Shown here one piece after another: positions 36,603 to 47,639 of a DNA stretch of 64,000 bases (position 1 is its first letter; each line of letters starts with the position of its first letter). Below the pieces are notes generated by a model. The model did no database searches. It had not been told where the DNA came from and saw nothing but the letters and a program-made list of their open reading frames with translations. Origin of the DNA: Sycobia sp. Sy_11 (lineage: Eukaryota > Arthropoda > Insecta > Hymenoptera > Epichrysomallidae); NCBI GenBank assembly GCA_018907035.1, contig JACCIC010000124.1:231501-295500 (forward strand). Direction: 5' to 3'. A program made the translations under genes and the position numbers.

Positions 36603-36672
36603 GGGAAGATTATGGGCGGGATCAGTGGGGTTAAAGCCGCGACTGCCAGCAGAAGAGGGGCTCGCATGCTGA
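36603..36672 (+). CDS. possible terminal exon of host gene
   Basis: The acceptor GTATTTCTTCCAG ends at 36602. In the phase expected from exon 3, it encodes about 22 residues ending GLAC and a TGA at 36670-36672. AATAAA follows at about 36677 and again near 36710, suitable as poly(A) signals. The base composition is GC-richer than its surroundings. The evidence is splice-site and phase only. Confidence 0.3.
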
Positions 36673-36719
36673 AGAATAAATTTTTGTTCTTTTTAAAAAT
36701 ACATTAGAAAATAAAAATA

Positions 36720-37207
36720 ACATTTTTCAATGACAAATGTATTAGATTCTCCATCTCATCACTTTGCAGATATTTTTATTTTAAACAAATCTTCCAAATA
36801 ATTTTTTATTTATTAAATTTTATATCTTATTTTAAAATAAGATATAATATTTAATTTACAAAATATAAAGTATTAATTACTTTATTAGAGTTGAAAAATT
36901 TCAGTTTCTTCTAATCTAGTTTTAGCTATCACGATTGTCAATCAAGCATAAAAAATTTATTGATAAATCTAATGCAACTATAGTTTCAATTTTATTCATT
37001 TTCGTAGATCGTTTAGTTTGAAACTCTTATGTTTGTTAAGCTTTATTTAAAAATAAATGCCAGTTTTTTTTACTTTTTAGTGAAAATGAAAGCTAGTTTT
37101 CTTTACTTTTCAGTCATTACTTCCGTTTATAATTTATAAGTCTGTGTGTGCGTGTGTAAGCGTGAAGAAAGATGGGGAGAGTGAGATAGAGAGAAAGAGA
37201 AAGAGAC

Positions 37208-37256
<49 letters not shown>

Positions 37257-38147
37257 TCTCAAAGATAATCGCTGACACTACTGGATAGATAATAAGCATG
37301 TTGGAAAATTGCAAATCAGTTTTGATCTAGATCGAAAATTATTAAGAGGCATTGAGAATGATGACAAAGTAGCAAATATTATTTCAGGAGCTCGTCTCTC
37401 ATTAAATGTTTTTACGGCGCTTTATAAAATTCCATATTGAATAGACTTAATTCGACTATCTACAAAGAATTGATACATATTCAATTTCTACTAATCAAAT
37501 GATGTATTGTCCAATATCCAAAATTATGCAAAGCAAATTAGCATAAATTAGCATTTATGTCATTTAAGAGTACTCTATTAATACAAAAAAAATGTAGAAC
37601 AAGAATTACGAAAATAAAGAAATACGAAATAGTAATTTATTTGCAGTTGATGAATTTAAAATCAATTAATTTTATGCCATTATAGATAGACTTATAACTG
37701 AACTGCAAAAACGGAATGTAACTTATGGCCGCATCGTACTATTATATGTATTTATTTTTTACTTATTTTTATTGAAAGCATAAAATCAGAAATTAAAGTA
37801 AAAGAGTTAGTTGAGATTTATTGTAATCATGTAAAAGAAGATCCACAACAATTAGAATTAAAATAGTTTGTACCACATTTAAAAATACTGCTTTCAGTGT
37901 TTTCTCTAATCAAACAAAAAAGATAAAAAATTTTGTTTTGGGTTGTTGTAAATTTGATCATGAATTTATATATTTACGTTGCTTATACAGTGCATATGTA
38001 TTTAACATACCTACTGAAAATTGCGAGCCAAATAGGTTAATTTCAATTTGGAAAAGAATAAAGAATATTTTTAGATAATTAATGTTAGAATTTTAATTCT
38101 GTTGCCTCGTTTGTAGAAAATAGAATAAGTTTCTTAAAGATTATAGT
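36720..38147. other. AT-rich non-coding stretch downstream of host gene
   Basis: Contains a (GA)n microsatellite at 37210-37254 (within GA-rich 37170-37254). No gene recognised. Confidence 0.5.
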
Positions 38148-38252
38148 CCGGGAGCTAATGATATATTTTAGTGACTAATTTATCCTCAACCTCAAATTAG
38201 CTAAAATGATTCGTTTCAATGTGCTCTAAAGCGTAGCGATCGCGTTAATTAA

Positions 38253-38392
38253 CCTTCAGACTGCCGGACTGGCTCATATATGAGCCACCTGTGACCTTGA
38301 CAGCTACTCTAGAGATATGAGGTGTTTTTACGTATAAATTTTGCATATCAAAAATATCAATTTATAAGGCAAAAATGCCGGCAGTCTAAAGG
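38253..38392. mobile_element. 140 bp piggyBac-type MITE, copy 3
   Basis: TTAA at 38249-38252 and 38393-38396, inserted into the left arm of the composite element in the opposite orientation to copies 1 and 2. The right arm lacks it, so it inserted after the arms existed. Confidence 0.88.
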
Positions 38393-38865
38393 TTAATGTC
38401 GACGTGGCAATGCCAAACACCCAAACTTTGTGAAAAATGTTTAAAAAAAGGATAAAAAATTAAGTTTTATGGAATAATGTTAAGTTTAGAAAAAAATCTT
38501 ATTCAAATAATTTTTTTTTGTTCTATCTATTTTTACTGTAAAGTTAATACTTATCAAAAACCGTAATTAATAATGAGCGTTTTAAGCTACTATAATCAAC
38601 CCAAGTTACAGTTGATACGCCAGGGATCTATCTAGCAGCTTAAATGATACATGGTATAAGTACTTTTAATTTTTAATTTTGCTCATGAAATTATAATTTT
38701 CAAGCAAATACTTATCGAATGTAAAAAATTTATTTTAGGTAGATCTCCAAATTTGGTTTAAAATATTTAACAAACTCTATTTTTTCATATATTAAATTTA
38801 TGTTAATATATACAAAGTTTTTAATGCTTTTCACCCTAAAATTTGGAGAACTTTTGACAAACAAT

Positions 38866-40380
38866 TTCGTCCGTTCCTATCTTGACGACTTTGTTGTGTA
38901 TTCAAAGTCGTAGGGAGGAACACCTGCAGTACCTTGGCCGTGTGTTAAAAGGTTGGAGATTTATGGCCTTATGTGCTCCATGGATAAGTGCGTGATTGGG
39001 CGGAAAGACCTAGAGTTTCGCGGGCACGATATTACCAGCAATGGAAACACCGAAAAATAGGAGCACGTAGAGGCTATACTAACGTCCTCGACCTCCCGAA
39101 ATCGCCGAGAGGTAAGCCGCTTTCTGGGCTTGTCCGTCTGGCTTCTCGAATATGTCCCCACCTTCGCCCAGATGGCACATCACTTAACACAGTTATTAGC
39201 CTCCTCCGGAGCATTTGATGGGCAGAGGATCAACAAAAGGCATTCACCGTGGCCAAGAATGTATTCAGTAGTGCCGCTGCGACTGTTTCGGCTAGACCCA
39301 TGGTAGCCGTACGTGTTACAGACTCATGCCATCCAAATCGGCATGGCGGTTGTACTCTATCAGCTCGCGGACCACGGAGAGTGATAGGTGGTTTCGTATG
39401 CCAGTGCGAAGTTCTCGCTTGTCGAAACTAATTATCATAGCAATGAGCAGGAGTGTCTTGCGGTCATCTGCGTACTAGGCAAGTTCCGTTATTATCTAAT
39501 GGATCGGCATTTTACGCTTTGCATAGATAATTGAGCACTGGCTTGGTTGGGCAGAAAGCGGAATGGTAAAGGTAAGTTATATCACTGGGCAATATACCTA
39601 CGTAGCTATAATTTCCAAGTATAGCACGTTGCGGGAAGGAACAATGAAGTGCCCAATGCTTTGTCACGCCATTCCGGTCAGGATATATTCCGTGATGAGG
39701 CCGGAGAATTCGTAGAACTGGTTCCCGCAGAGGGCACTTTACATCAAACAGAACGGAGAGAGGTCGTGACGGTAGTGAACCCCGAGGAAAATAGAACCAC
39801 GACGGGATCATGTCACCACGATCCCAAGACGCTGATGGAAGAGACAACGGCTGGTATAGCGGTGGCAAACTGTCAAGATCTAGCAAATCTCATTAAGGAA
39901 GCTCAGGGAAAGGAGGATATTGACCAGGAGGAAACTCAGTGTAAGCGATGGCCAGAAAAACGTCTCGAGTACGTACACGGCATACTTAGCGTTACCGAGC
40001 ACGGTCGACCGCCGCGCGCTAACGTTTCGTATTCGTGTCGTTCGAGAGTGCTTCAATATTTTCACGCACATCCACTGGCTGGCCATCCAGGTTCCAAAAA
40101 GACCTCTCGGGCCGCCCAAGAACGATATTATTGGCCAAAAATGAGAGAGGACGTGTACAACACGGTTGTTCGATACACCGTCTATGCCACCGCGAAGGCT
40201 GTCCGACTACTAGCAAGCGGGTGTAAATAGTCACGTCACCCCTTTGCACCCTGGAACATGGTAGCGATCGATATAATGGGAGCCTATCCACGGACGCTGG
40301 ATTCAAATGGCAATAAGATTCTGGAAAATGTATTAGATGATTGGATGACAGTGCACTACGCGATATATTCATTGTGTTCC
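38866..40380 (+). pseudogene. Gypsy-type pol fragment (RT end, RNase H, integrase)
   Basis: Begins with the RT catalytic box YLDDFVVYS (38880-38910), followed by the thumb/connection. It then shows an RNase H region with DQQKAFTVAKNV-like residues (39225-39270) and ALAWLGRKRNGK...PNALSRH (39535-39670). The integrase N-terminal zinc region is HAHPLAGHPGSKKT...RYYWPKM (40065-40145); its two Cys appear changed. The core begins PWNMVAIDIMGAYPRT (40250-40300) with the first catalytic Asp. It ends before the second Asp. Several frameshifts occur; 39649-40230 is the longest open part. It is a dead fragment inside the composite element. Confidence 0.8.
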
Positions 40381-40824
40381 AGGTCTTCCGAAAGCGCGTG
40401 CTAAAACTGCAGTTTTAGCCATCAGTTTCCATTCATCCTCGCAAAATTCGTTTTTCATGTTGTTCTATAATACATGTAAGTTCATTTATAATAATTTTTA
40501 GGATTGCAAGAATCTGGAATGTATGTTTACTGATGCAACGAAAAGTACGTTCCGTCTAACGGAAACGTGAGTAAAGTGCACTCGAAAACGCATGCTTGAA
40601 TTTACAGCTTTCATTCAGATTGGTGCAGTTATGAAAGTTCTTGCAAATGAACTTATATGTATTGTATAGCAAGATGAAAAATCAATGTTGCAAGGGTAAA
40701 TGGCAACTGATGGGTAAAATGCAGTTGAAGCACACGCTTTCCTGGAACACGATGGATATCTCGCGTGGTGCACTGTCATCGAATCACCTAATACGTTTTC
40801 CAGTATCTTATTGTCATTTGAATA
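40300..40824. repeat. 525 bp imperfect palindrome
   Basis: 40300-40495 and 40630-40824 are inverted copies at about 80-85 percent by eye (CAAATGGCAATAAGATTCTGG against CAAATGACAATAAGATACTGG). The tip ACGTTCCGT-CTAA-CGGAAACGT lies near the centre (about 40547-40568). The left arm starts inside Gypsy integrase sequence, so integrase DNA is present twice in opposite orientation. Confidence 0.75.
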
Positions 40825-41886
40825 ATAATTTTTGTCATATTTATCTGTTTCATGATTCTATGACAAAACGTGATACAAGCGTACATAAATTAAAGAGTCG
40901 TGTATTTATTTTAATAATTTATAATTTTTCTGGAAAAAAATTCTGTAAAATTTAAAGAAATAAACTATATGTATATAGATATATCACTACCATACTTGAG
41001 ATAACAAATTTCCTTTAACGTTATTGTATTTTAGTATTTTTGATTTATTTGTCGTGAAAAATTTATAACAATTAAGAAAAGGTTTTTACAAATAATTTTT
41101 GGAGTTTCGAAACATTAATATTATACATCAAATTGGCTGAATTCATACTAAAATAATGAAAAGCATGAAATACTTCGTGTACAATAATAAATAAATGATT
41201 GTATATGAAACAATAGTTAAAAATTATTTTAAACAAATTTTGGAGAATTCTGAGCGGCGAGGTAGATTTCTGACGTATCGACTATAACTTGGGTTGATAG
41301 CAGCTCGAAATATTCATAATTAATTAAGATGTTCTCAATCATTATTAACTTTAAAGCAAATATGGATATAAAAATTTGGTTTAATAGGATCTACAACTTT
41401 TGTTTGAACAATTTTTTTCTAAACACAAAATTATTTCGTAAAACTATTTTTTTATAATTGTTTTCATTATTTTCACAAAGTTTGGGTACCTGGCGTTGCT
41501 ACAACCAGATTATTTGATGCAACGGATATTACTACGCTTGAAGGAATATAGAAGTGAATCATTTAAACTAATTTTCGGCCGAGGATAAATCTATGACATA
41601 CAAATGTCTCTGGCTCCCGGTGACAATCTCCGTGATGCTGAAAATTATGTCCTATTCATAAGCTTTATATATTTTATATAAGAAAAGATTGAAATCAATC
41701 AATACTTAATAATTATATTTTTTGATCATTTTTTTTCTACGAGCGCTTTATGTACAGACTGTTCTTTTGAATAAACATTTTATTTTTTTTATAATAGGAT
41801 TGAGTATATCGAATACAACATACATAGTAAAGGGCCTTTAGGCAATAGTATGAGGAAAAATATTGAGCTTTTCAAATAAAAGATGC

Positions 41887-42095
41887 GAGGCCTACGATGG
41901 CTCGATCGCTAGAGCAAAGGACTAGTAATTTGGTGATCCGAGTTGAAATCCCGGTCTCGGCCGATTGACACAGGCACCGGTGTAATAATTTACACGTACT
42001 TTGTTTACAAACACATTGTAGACCTCCGTCGCTGATTAGCACCGATATTTGGAAGCATAAATAGAGTGACGTTAAATAACATAAAAAAAAACAAA
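41887..42095 (+). repeat. tRNA-derived SINE, best complete copy
   Basis: Reads from GAGGCCTACGATGGCTCGAT, with an A-box-like TGGCTCGATCGCTAGAGC and a B-box-like GAGTTGAAATCCC (GAGTTCAAATCCC in the 56 kb copy), through the unique body to an A-rich tail ATAACATAAAAAAAAAC. tRNA-derived SINEs are transcribed by RNA polymerase III and depend on a LINE partner (established knowledge). Confidence 0.88.
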
Positions 42096-42184
42096 AGATC
42101 TGCCTGAAAGAGTCAAAGTGTTCCGTGACTGATTGAATGAGATTGATTAAATTTAGGCAAGCTAGACCTACTTTATAAATTTTC

Positions 42185-42380
42185 GGTTAAAAATTGAAGA
42201 CAAAGGTGGCCACAAATAAATAAATCGAAATTTTGATATTTTTTATAGTTCTATTTTACTTCTTTTACATTGAAATATTTCATGAGATCTAGAGGAGGCT
42301 TTACATCATCAAAACTATCAAAGTATATTGTATTCGAACCTTTCTTTCGATAAGACACACAATGTGTACCTTTATTTTTG
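42185..42380 (-). pseudogene. Polinton/adintovirus-like adenain-type protease fragment
   Basis: The minus strand reads a GTH motif (catalytic His region), YFDSF (acidic residue) and FICGHLCLQFL (catalytic Cys), the layout of adenovirus-type cysteine proteases encoded by Polintons and adintoviruses (family knowledge). Inside the fragment an in-frame stop separates His/Asp from Cys. Its neighbours are a PLA2-like gene on the same strand and a packaging ATPase on the other, as expected for such a relic. Not functional. Confidence 0.7.
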
Positions 42381-42559
42381 AATCATCCAGACTAGAAATA
42401 GCAAACTCTTTGTATCATGGATCATTGTTAGGCAGACTATTTTTCATGCAAACACCTCGAAAATATGGAATTTTTAAGATGCGTGCATATTTCATAAGTT
42501 TATAGTCTAGTAATGCACAATTTGGCAAAATTAAATTGAAATTTTTGTTTAAGTTTTTC

Positions 42560-43210
42560 GTGTCCGATATACGATTTCAGAAATAATTCCATTTCATGCT
42601 TATATGGTATAAGATAGAGACATTTACCTGAAGCAATAGCTTCCATAGTCTTATTATGTCGCGTACTTTCTTTATCATCTTTCTGTACAGCTTTAGCTTT
42701 ATTTGCTGCTTTCGCTATTCCAGTTGCACTTTCTGCTAGAGCAGTAGTTGTAGTGAGCCGTACAAATTAAGGTATACGAAAGGAGGGAAGGGGTTGAATA
42801 CGTGGAACGATAACTTTCTTTTTTGTACCCCTGTTCAACATTGTAATCAACTTGCTGATCTTGAGTCCTCCTCTAGTTTTTGCCTTTAATTTCATAGCAC
42901 TTGCAACAGCTAGAATAGCAACTTTCTCAGCAAAACTAGAATCATTTGCTGTAATACGTTGTCAAGCCTTATTAGCAAGCTTCATGTTAGCAATATTACT
43001 ATTATTGTTTTTAGTGACATACTGCATGTCATCTTCTTTACATGCCTGATCAAGCGAAATTATTCCTCTTTTCATTCGCTTCTTTAATTTAGTTCCTGTA
43101 CCACAGTATTGATATCCAGAAAGATGTATTTCAAATGCTAAATTGTTGATTACTCTATTCAGTAATCGACCACCAGGTTTCGACTGTTTTCGAGATTTAT
43201 GAACAATCAT
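42560..43210 (-). pseudogene. PLA2-like (parvovirus VP1-type) protein of a Polinton-like relic
   Basis: Starts with ATG at 43210; residues about 25-60 show GYQYCGTGTKL (Ca-binding-like loop) and LDQACKEDDMQY. In parvovirus-like PLA2 domains the second motif is expected to carry a His-Asp pair; here the His position reads Asp, so catalysis should be lost. A stop at 42962 ends the first frame, and the same frame continues with basic, Ala-rich, virion-protein-like sequence to about 42640. Family assignment is by motif recall, not by search. Confidence 0.6.
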
Positions 43211-43387
43211 TTGCGACTACTATTTTATAACTGCTGTTAAAAAACTATTAAATATGTATTTATATATTTTCATCGTTCAATGATATAGTTGATTTGGTCA
43301 TGAGAACATTGATTTCACTTATCAAACCATCAAATTCCCCATCACCAACTTTCATTTTGGAATCGAGATAAAAAAGAAAAGGTGGCA

Positions 43388-43750
43388 TGGAGAGTTATTG
43401 CCAGATAGTATATGGGCAGTATTCTACGGCCGATCAAACTGTGGAGAAACAAATAGCTTATGAGCTTTAACCACTCATCCCGTTGGTCTTATATTCGAGA
43501 ATGTATATGTCTATTTAAAATCGTTAAATCAGCCAAAATATCAATTTCTCCAAAAAATTTTAGAACCGGTGGAACGCGTTATATATCTTTCATTTAGTGA
43601 ATATGGATCTATAATATCACAGATGAAGCATTTTCCGATTCAATTATGATTATTAATGATGTAGCTTGTGAGAAGCAGGATAACGTCAGAGCAGTTTTCT
43701 TCATGAGGAGACATAAAAGTGGAGACTGTTTTGTAATAAAAAGAAATTTA
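43388..43750 (+). pseudogene. Polinton/adintovirus-like packaging ATPase fragment
   Basis: The plus strand reads FYGRSNCGETNS, a Walker A-like P-loop with Glu where Lys is required, then LIFENVYVYLKSLNQPKYQF. After a frame change it reads a Walker B-like segment, SIMIINDVACEKQDN. This is the A32/FtsK-type DNA-packaging ATPase signature of Polintons and adintoviruses (family knowledge). Stops and a frameshift, together with the P-loop change, show it is dead. Confidence 0.75.
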
Positions 43751-43837
43751 AAATCTTAATAAAATTTTAATTTAAAATTTTAATTTAAAATTTTAATCTT
43801 AATCATTCAATTCATTTTTACGTAGCAACACCGACAC

Positions 43838-43990
43838 TATGTCGGCATTTGGAAAAGAAAAGAATATCCTTAGCGAGCTCTTACAAGCTCATAAAGCTAT
43901 TAAAAAAAATTGTAGATCAAAAAGTTGTAGGTGATACAGTGAAACCGGTCATTACACCACTTGAAAACTTTGTCGAATCAAAAAGTTTAC
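43838..43990 (+). pseudogene. small Polinton-associated ORF remnant
   Basis: A coiled-coil-like start (MSAFGKEKNILSELLQAHKA), then after a frameshift DTVKPVITPLENFVES. It resembles the small Lys/Glu-rich protein that commonly lies next to the ATPase in insect Polinton-like clusters. Weak evidence by itself; its position supports it. Confidence 0.4.
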
Positions 43991-44352
43991 AGCCTTAATA
44001 ACTCGTTTCATAGAATTACAGCAATAAAAAGCTAACTAGATTCCGAAAAAATTGAGTTCTATGATAGATGGTAATATTCACTCACTGTCCATAAAAGATT
44101 ATGATGCCGCTGATTATTTTGCCTCATTCGATAACTCAATGATGAACTCAACATTCAAATCATTCCACGAGTACAATGTTCAAACTAATACGGAATAATA
44201 AATATTGGAAATGTATTCCACATAAAAAAGAACCAGACGACACATGAATAAGTTCATCAGATCGTCAAAATTATCACAGTATTCTGGAAGCAGCAAGTAC
44301 TACAAGAAGTGTATCCCTGCCCATATACTTTTCTACCTTTACTCGGTGGTAC

Positions 44353-44354
<2 letters not shown>

Positions 44355-44403
<49 letters not shown>
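44355..44403. repeat. (GA)n microsatellite
   Basis: About 48 bp of GA repeats at the 5' edge of the second 530 bp repeat copy. Confidence 0.95.
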
Positions 44404-44407
<4 letters not shown>

Positions 44408-44410
44408 AAG

Positions 44411-44877
44411 AGAAAGTAGATATTGAGTGCTATCTCTTTTTCGGATTTGCCGATGTATTTAGTGTGATTGTCTCAGAATTCGTTCGTCTTTTCATGATTT
44501 CGCCCTGCAATGTCAGAGTAAAAAGAACATATAACAATATTATTAGAATACTAGTTTACACTTATTATCATGTGATAACAAATAATCGAGTAAAATTGAT
44601 TGATGCAAGGAAAATAATATAATAAATCTATTTTTATCGAGCAATTCTACTTACCTGATTATTTGCACAATAGCGGTATTCCAAAAGTATGAAATAAATT
44701 TAAAAACATCAATATAATATTGGCTTATATTAAAACATATATTTAATGTTATATGATATAATCATTTCACTGGATTGAGTTTTAAGTATAAGTTCATCAT
44801 AACATATTTAATAGCACATGTACATATTAATATATGTATCTATTTTCATTAGTGCATATGCTACAGTATATCCAATA

Positions 44878-44938
<61 letters not shown>
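44411..44938 (+). repeat. dispersed 530 bp repeat, copy 2, ending in (TA)n
   Basis: Partner of 31303-31810. Its (TA)n end (44881-44938) abuts the reversed end of family X copy C. Confidence 0.8.
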
Positions 44939-44941
<3 letters not shown>

Positions 44942-47400
44942 GATGCGACGAAAATTTTATAGATTTTATCTACTTATTCGCGCACACAACTTTTTCTTCT
45001 TGTGTCCTACTCACCTGTGTCTCTCGCGGAAGGTCCCGCCAGCCTGAAAAAGGGAATTCGGGAAAAAGAAATTTTACACGCGGTACGACAAGATTATTCC
45101 TCAACATAATTTATTCGGTTCACTCTAGTTTCCGCATTTACACACACTACCCCTGATTACGCACCTACTCTACTCCCGGTCCGCGTACCCGGCGCGTCCC
45201 GACCGCGATCCGCGACCCGGCGCACTCGCCCGAGGGGGGGGAGCAAGGGGACGGGAAGAAAAAAAGATCCGGGTCACCGCGCACGCGCGCGTTAAAGTAC
45301 CGAGCTGAGCCGCAGAGCTCGTCGCCGCGCGGGGCACACTCACCACGGCGATGCTGGGGCAGGTCGATGACTGGTCCTGGTGACAGAAGGCGCGCCTCTT
45401 GAGCGCCCATCATCCACGTACGGGCCGTTCTTCTTCTCTGGGTCCGCGCCCGTAACTCGTCGTTGCCGACGTCTCCGTCGATTCGTGATCTACGTCTTTC
45501 TTCCAGACTCCTTTCTCCTTTTTTTCTGCTCTCTCTCTCTCTCTCTCTCGCTCTCTCTCTCTTGGAGTTCACCCCCTTTCTCTTACTTTCTCTCTACCAC
45601 GCTCTTCAGATTCTTGCTTCTCGGCGGCCGACCACGAACTCCCTCCCGCGCGTCTCGCAGTTCGCCGGGAAAACAGGACAGGAAAAAAAGGGAGGAAAAG
45701 GTACAACGACGGCCGGCGACGGTCGACCGCGATCGAGACTTACTGGATGTCGTACTCGCAGAGTGAATATCGCCCCTCCACTATGAATGTCTCGATTTAT
45801 TACTAATCTTAAGAATGATAATAGCTTTCTACATTTAGCCTAACATACATTTTTTTTTATATAAGAATGACTTCAAAGTTAGCGTAACAATGGAAACAAA
45901 AAACAATTTGAAGTAAATGATCAATTCGATACTATTAAAATCTCTCAGTTTTTTTCTTAACTCACTCTGGAAGTTTAGATAATGAAATTAATATATTAAT
46001 ATACTACTGATTCCATGTATTAAGATTTGAATAATTAATAATGTTTAAAGGGATAATATTTGACTGGTTACACTAGTAACCGTATTTACATAAATTTGTT
46101 CGCATCGTTCGACTTACATTTACAAAAGAAAATAAGTTATGTGAGCTTCTTTGGATAACTTAACTATTCGTATGCAGAGCGATTAGCTTAAAATAAATCT
46201 TTTTTTTATACTCATAATGATTCCAATAACCGAACAAAAATTTTTTTTCTTAGAACTCTTACATACTAATATACATTAATATACTAATTAAATCTTACAT
46301 ACTAAGATACATTCTGATACAATCAAAAATTCACATACAGTCTTACATACTAAATTTTGTAATGCAATTTATTATGCTAAAATAACTTCACACAAAAAAA
46401 ATATATTCCACTTTCTTTTTTTTCTTTTGAAACTATTATTTAAATATAACTTATACAACAACAAAAAAAAAGAAATTTCTTCTCCTGCATCATCTTTCCT
46501 TCAGTTTCTTGATTCATGATTCCTGAGAGTCTATAGTACCTGTTCAGAACACTCACAACATTTCCATAATTGTATTCAGATACTAGTAAATTTTTCATTA
46601 TGTGCGTTCCCTTCGACAATCGCTATTTCCTTTGTTCTCTTACAATTTATTGGTAGCTTACTTTTCAATGTTATTATTTTATCTATAACTTTCTGGATTT
46701 ACTGTCTTTGTTTTAATAGGTTTAGATTTCCCTTTGTTTCATTAAGTTCTTATCTATTGACACTATTATAAATTGATTGACTTCACTTATTTTATTTTTG
46801 CAATTATTTACACTTGCAATTTCCAGATTACTTATATTGATTCACACAAAAAAATTTTATTATTATTTATTTATTATAGTTGTTTTAGGTTCACTGATTA
46901 TTCCTATTAGTATTCACATTAGTCACAAGTTTATTTATTTATTTTTTGTTTTTGTTTTTGTTGATTCTTTATCTTCATCATTAGTATTATTGGTTTGTTC
47001 GTGCTCCTTTAGATTCATTAAATTTAATTATTCTCTTTTACTCTTATTCACAACTGCTGTTCACATTGTTTTTCTTCACTGCCACTTTAACATTCTTATT
47101 TAATAGAATTATTTTAGGTTCACTAATTTATTTATTTAATATTTTTTTCTTTTTCCTTTTGTATTATTTTTGCAGAATTTAACACAATGCAAAATTTTTA
47201 TTTTGTTCATAATTGCAATAATTGATTAATATAACTTATAATTTAGGTAATGATCTGAACAGAAAACTATTTTTTTTTCCATATCTCAAACACTAAAGTA
47301 CTTACGAACATTTTTTTCATCACCAAAGATCAACTATTTAGTAATGTCTGTTTGAAACAAAAAATTTTCTTAAATGTTCAAGTGAACATCTATGACATTT
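44939..47400 (-). mobile_element. 'family X' copy C, reversed and diverged
   Basis: Read on the minus strand, 45780-44939 repeats the GC-rich end of copy A: pyrimidine-rich (purine on the minus strand) tract at 45500-45690, AATAAA at 45115-45110, and the cassette and leader GTTGTGTGCGCGAAT ending GCATCACA next to (TA)n. 45800-47300 is AT-rich, and its reverse complement shows short matches to copy A (for example ATCAAGAAACTGAAGGAAA against ACCAAGAAACTGAAAGGAA). The predicted membrane-like frame at 46777-47103 is A/T-driven and is not proposed as a gene. The 5' limit is uncertain. Confidence 0.45.
45015..45043 (-). other. AG-[GGCG block]-GTGAGT cassette of family X copy C
   Basis: Minus strand: CCCTTTTTCAG, then GCTGGCGGGACCTTCCGCG and 10 more bases, then CAG|GTGAGT. 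Same layout as copies A and B. Confidence 0.45.
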
Positions 47401-47639
47401 ATATAAGTAGGATCCTAGAAGATTAACAGAATAAGAAGATAAGATTTCCACTTATTTACATTATTTAAATTATGTTTTACTAGTTCAGTTCTAAATATTC
47501 TTGCAAAGGTGTTTGTATATATCAGGCCTCAATTTTTTTGTAGGATTCGGATAACGGTTTTTTTCTTATTATATCTCACACGTGTGAGTTTTCTCACACG
47601 TCAACTTCCCCTTTATTTTAATATACCATTTTACTTCTT

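Larger units (their letters stand above)
38148..41620. mobile_element. composite element with 350 bp terminal inverted repeats
   Basis: The left arm (38148-38640, minus a MITE insertion) and right arm (41270-41620) are inverted copies at about 75 percent by eye. Shared blocks include CCGGGAGC at the outer tip, TTTATCCTC, AAACTTTGTGAAAA, TTAAGTTTTA/TTTAGAAAAAAAT and AACCCAAGTTA. The interior carries a Gypsy pol fragment and a large palindrome. The arrangement resembles a foldback or Mutator-like element that captured retroelement DNA. No transposase was found and no target duplication could be fixed. Confidence 0.6.

Noticed and set aside
41900..41965. Possible genuine tRNA gene
   Set aside because: It has tRNA-like A and B boxes but is the head of a dispersed SINE with a unique body and A-rich tail, repeated elsewhere in the window.
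45165..45786. Arg/Glu-rich frame (minus) and overlapping plus-strand frames
   Set aside because: Both strands are open because of GA/TC-rich and GC-rich LTR-like sequence of family X copy C.
46777..47103. 108-codon hydrophobic frame resembling a membrane protein
   Set aside because: It lies in T-rich DNA that matches the reversed AT-rich body of family X; the Phe/Leu/Ile richness follows from base composition and the reverse strand is the meaningful one.
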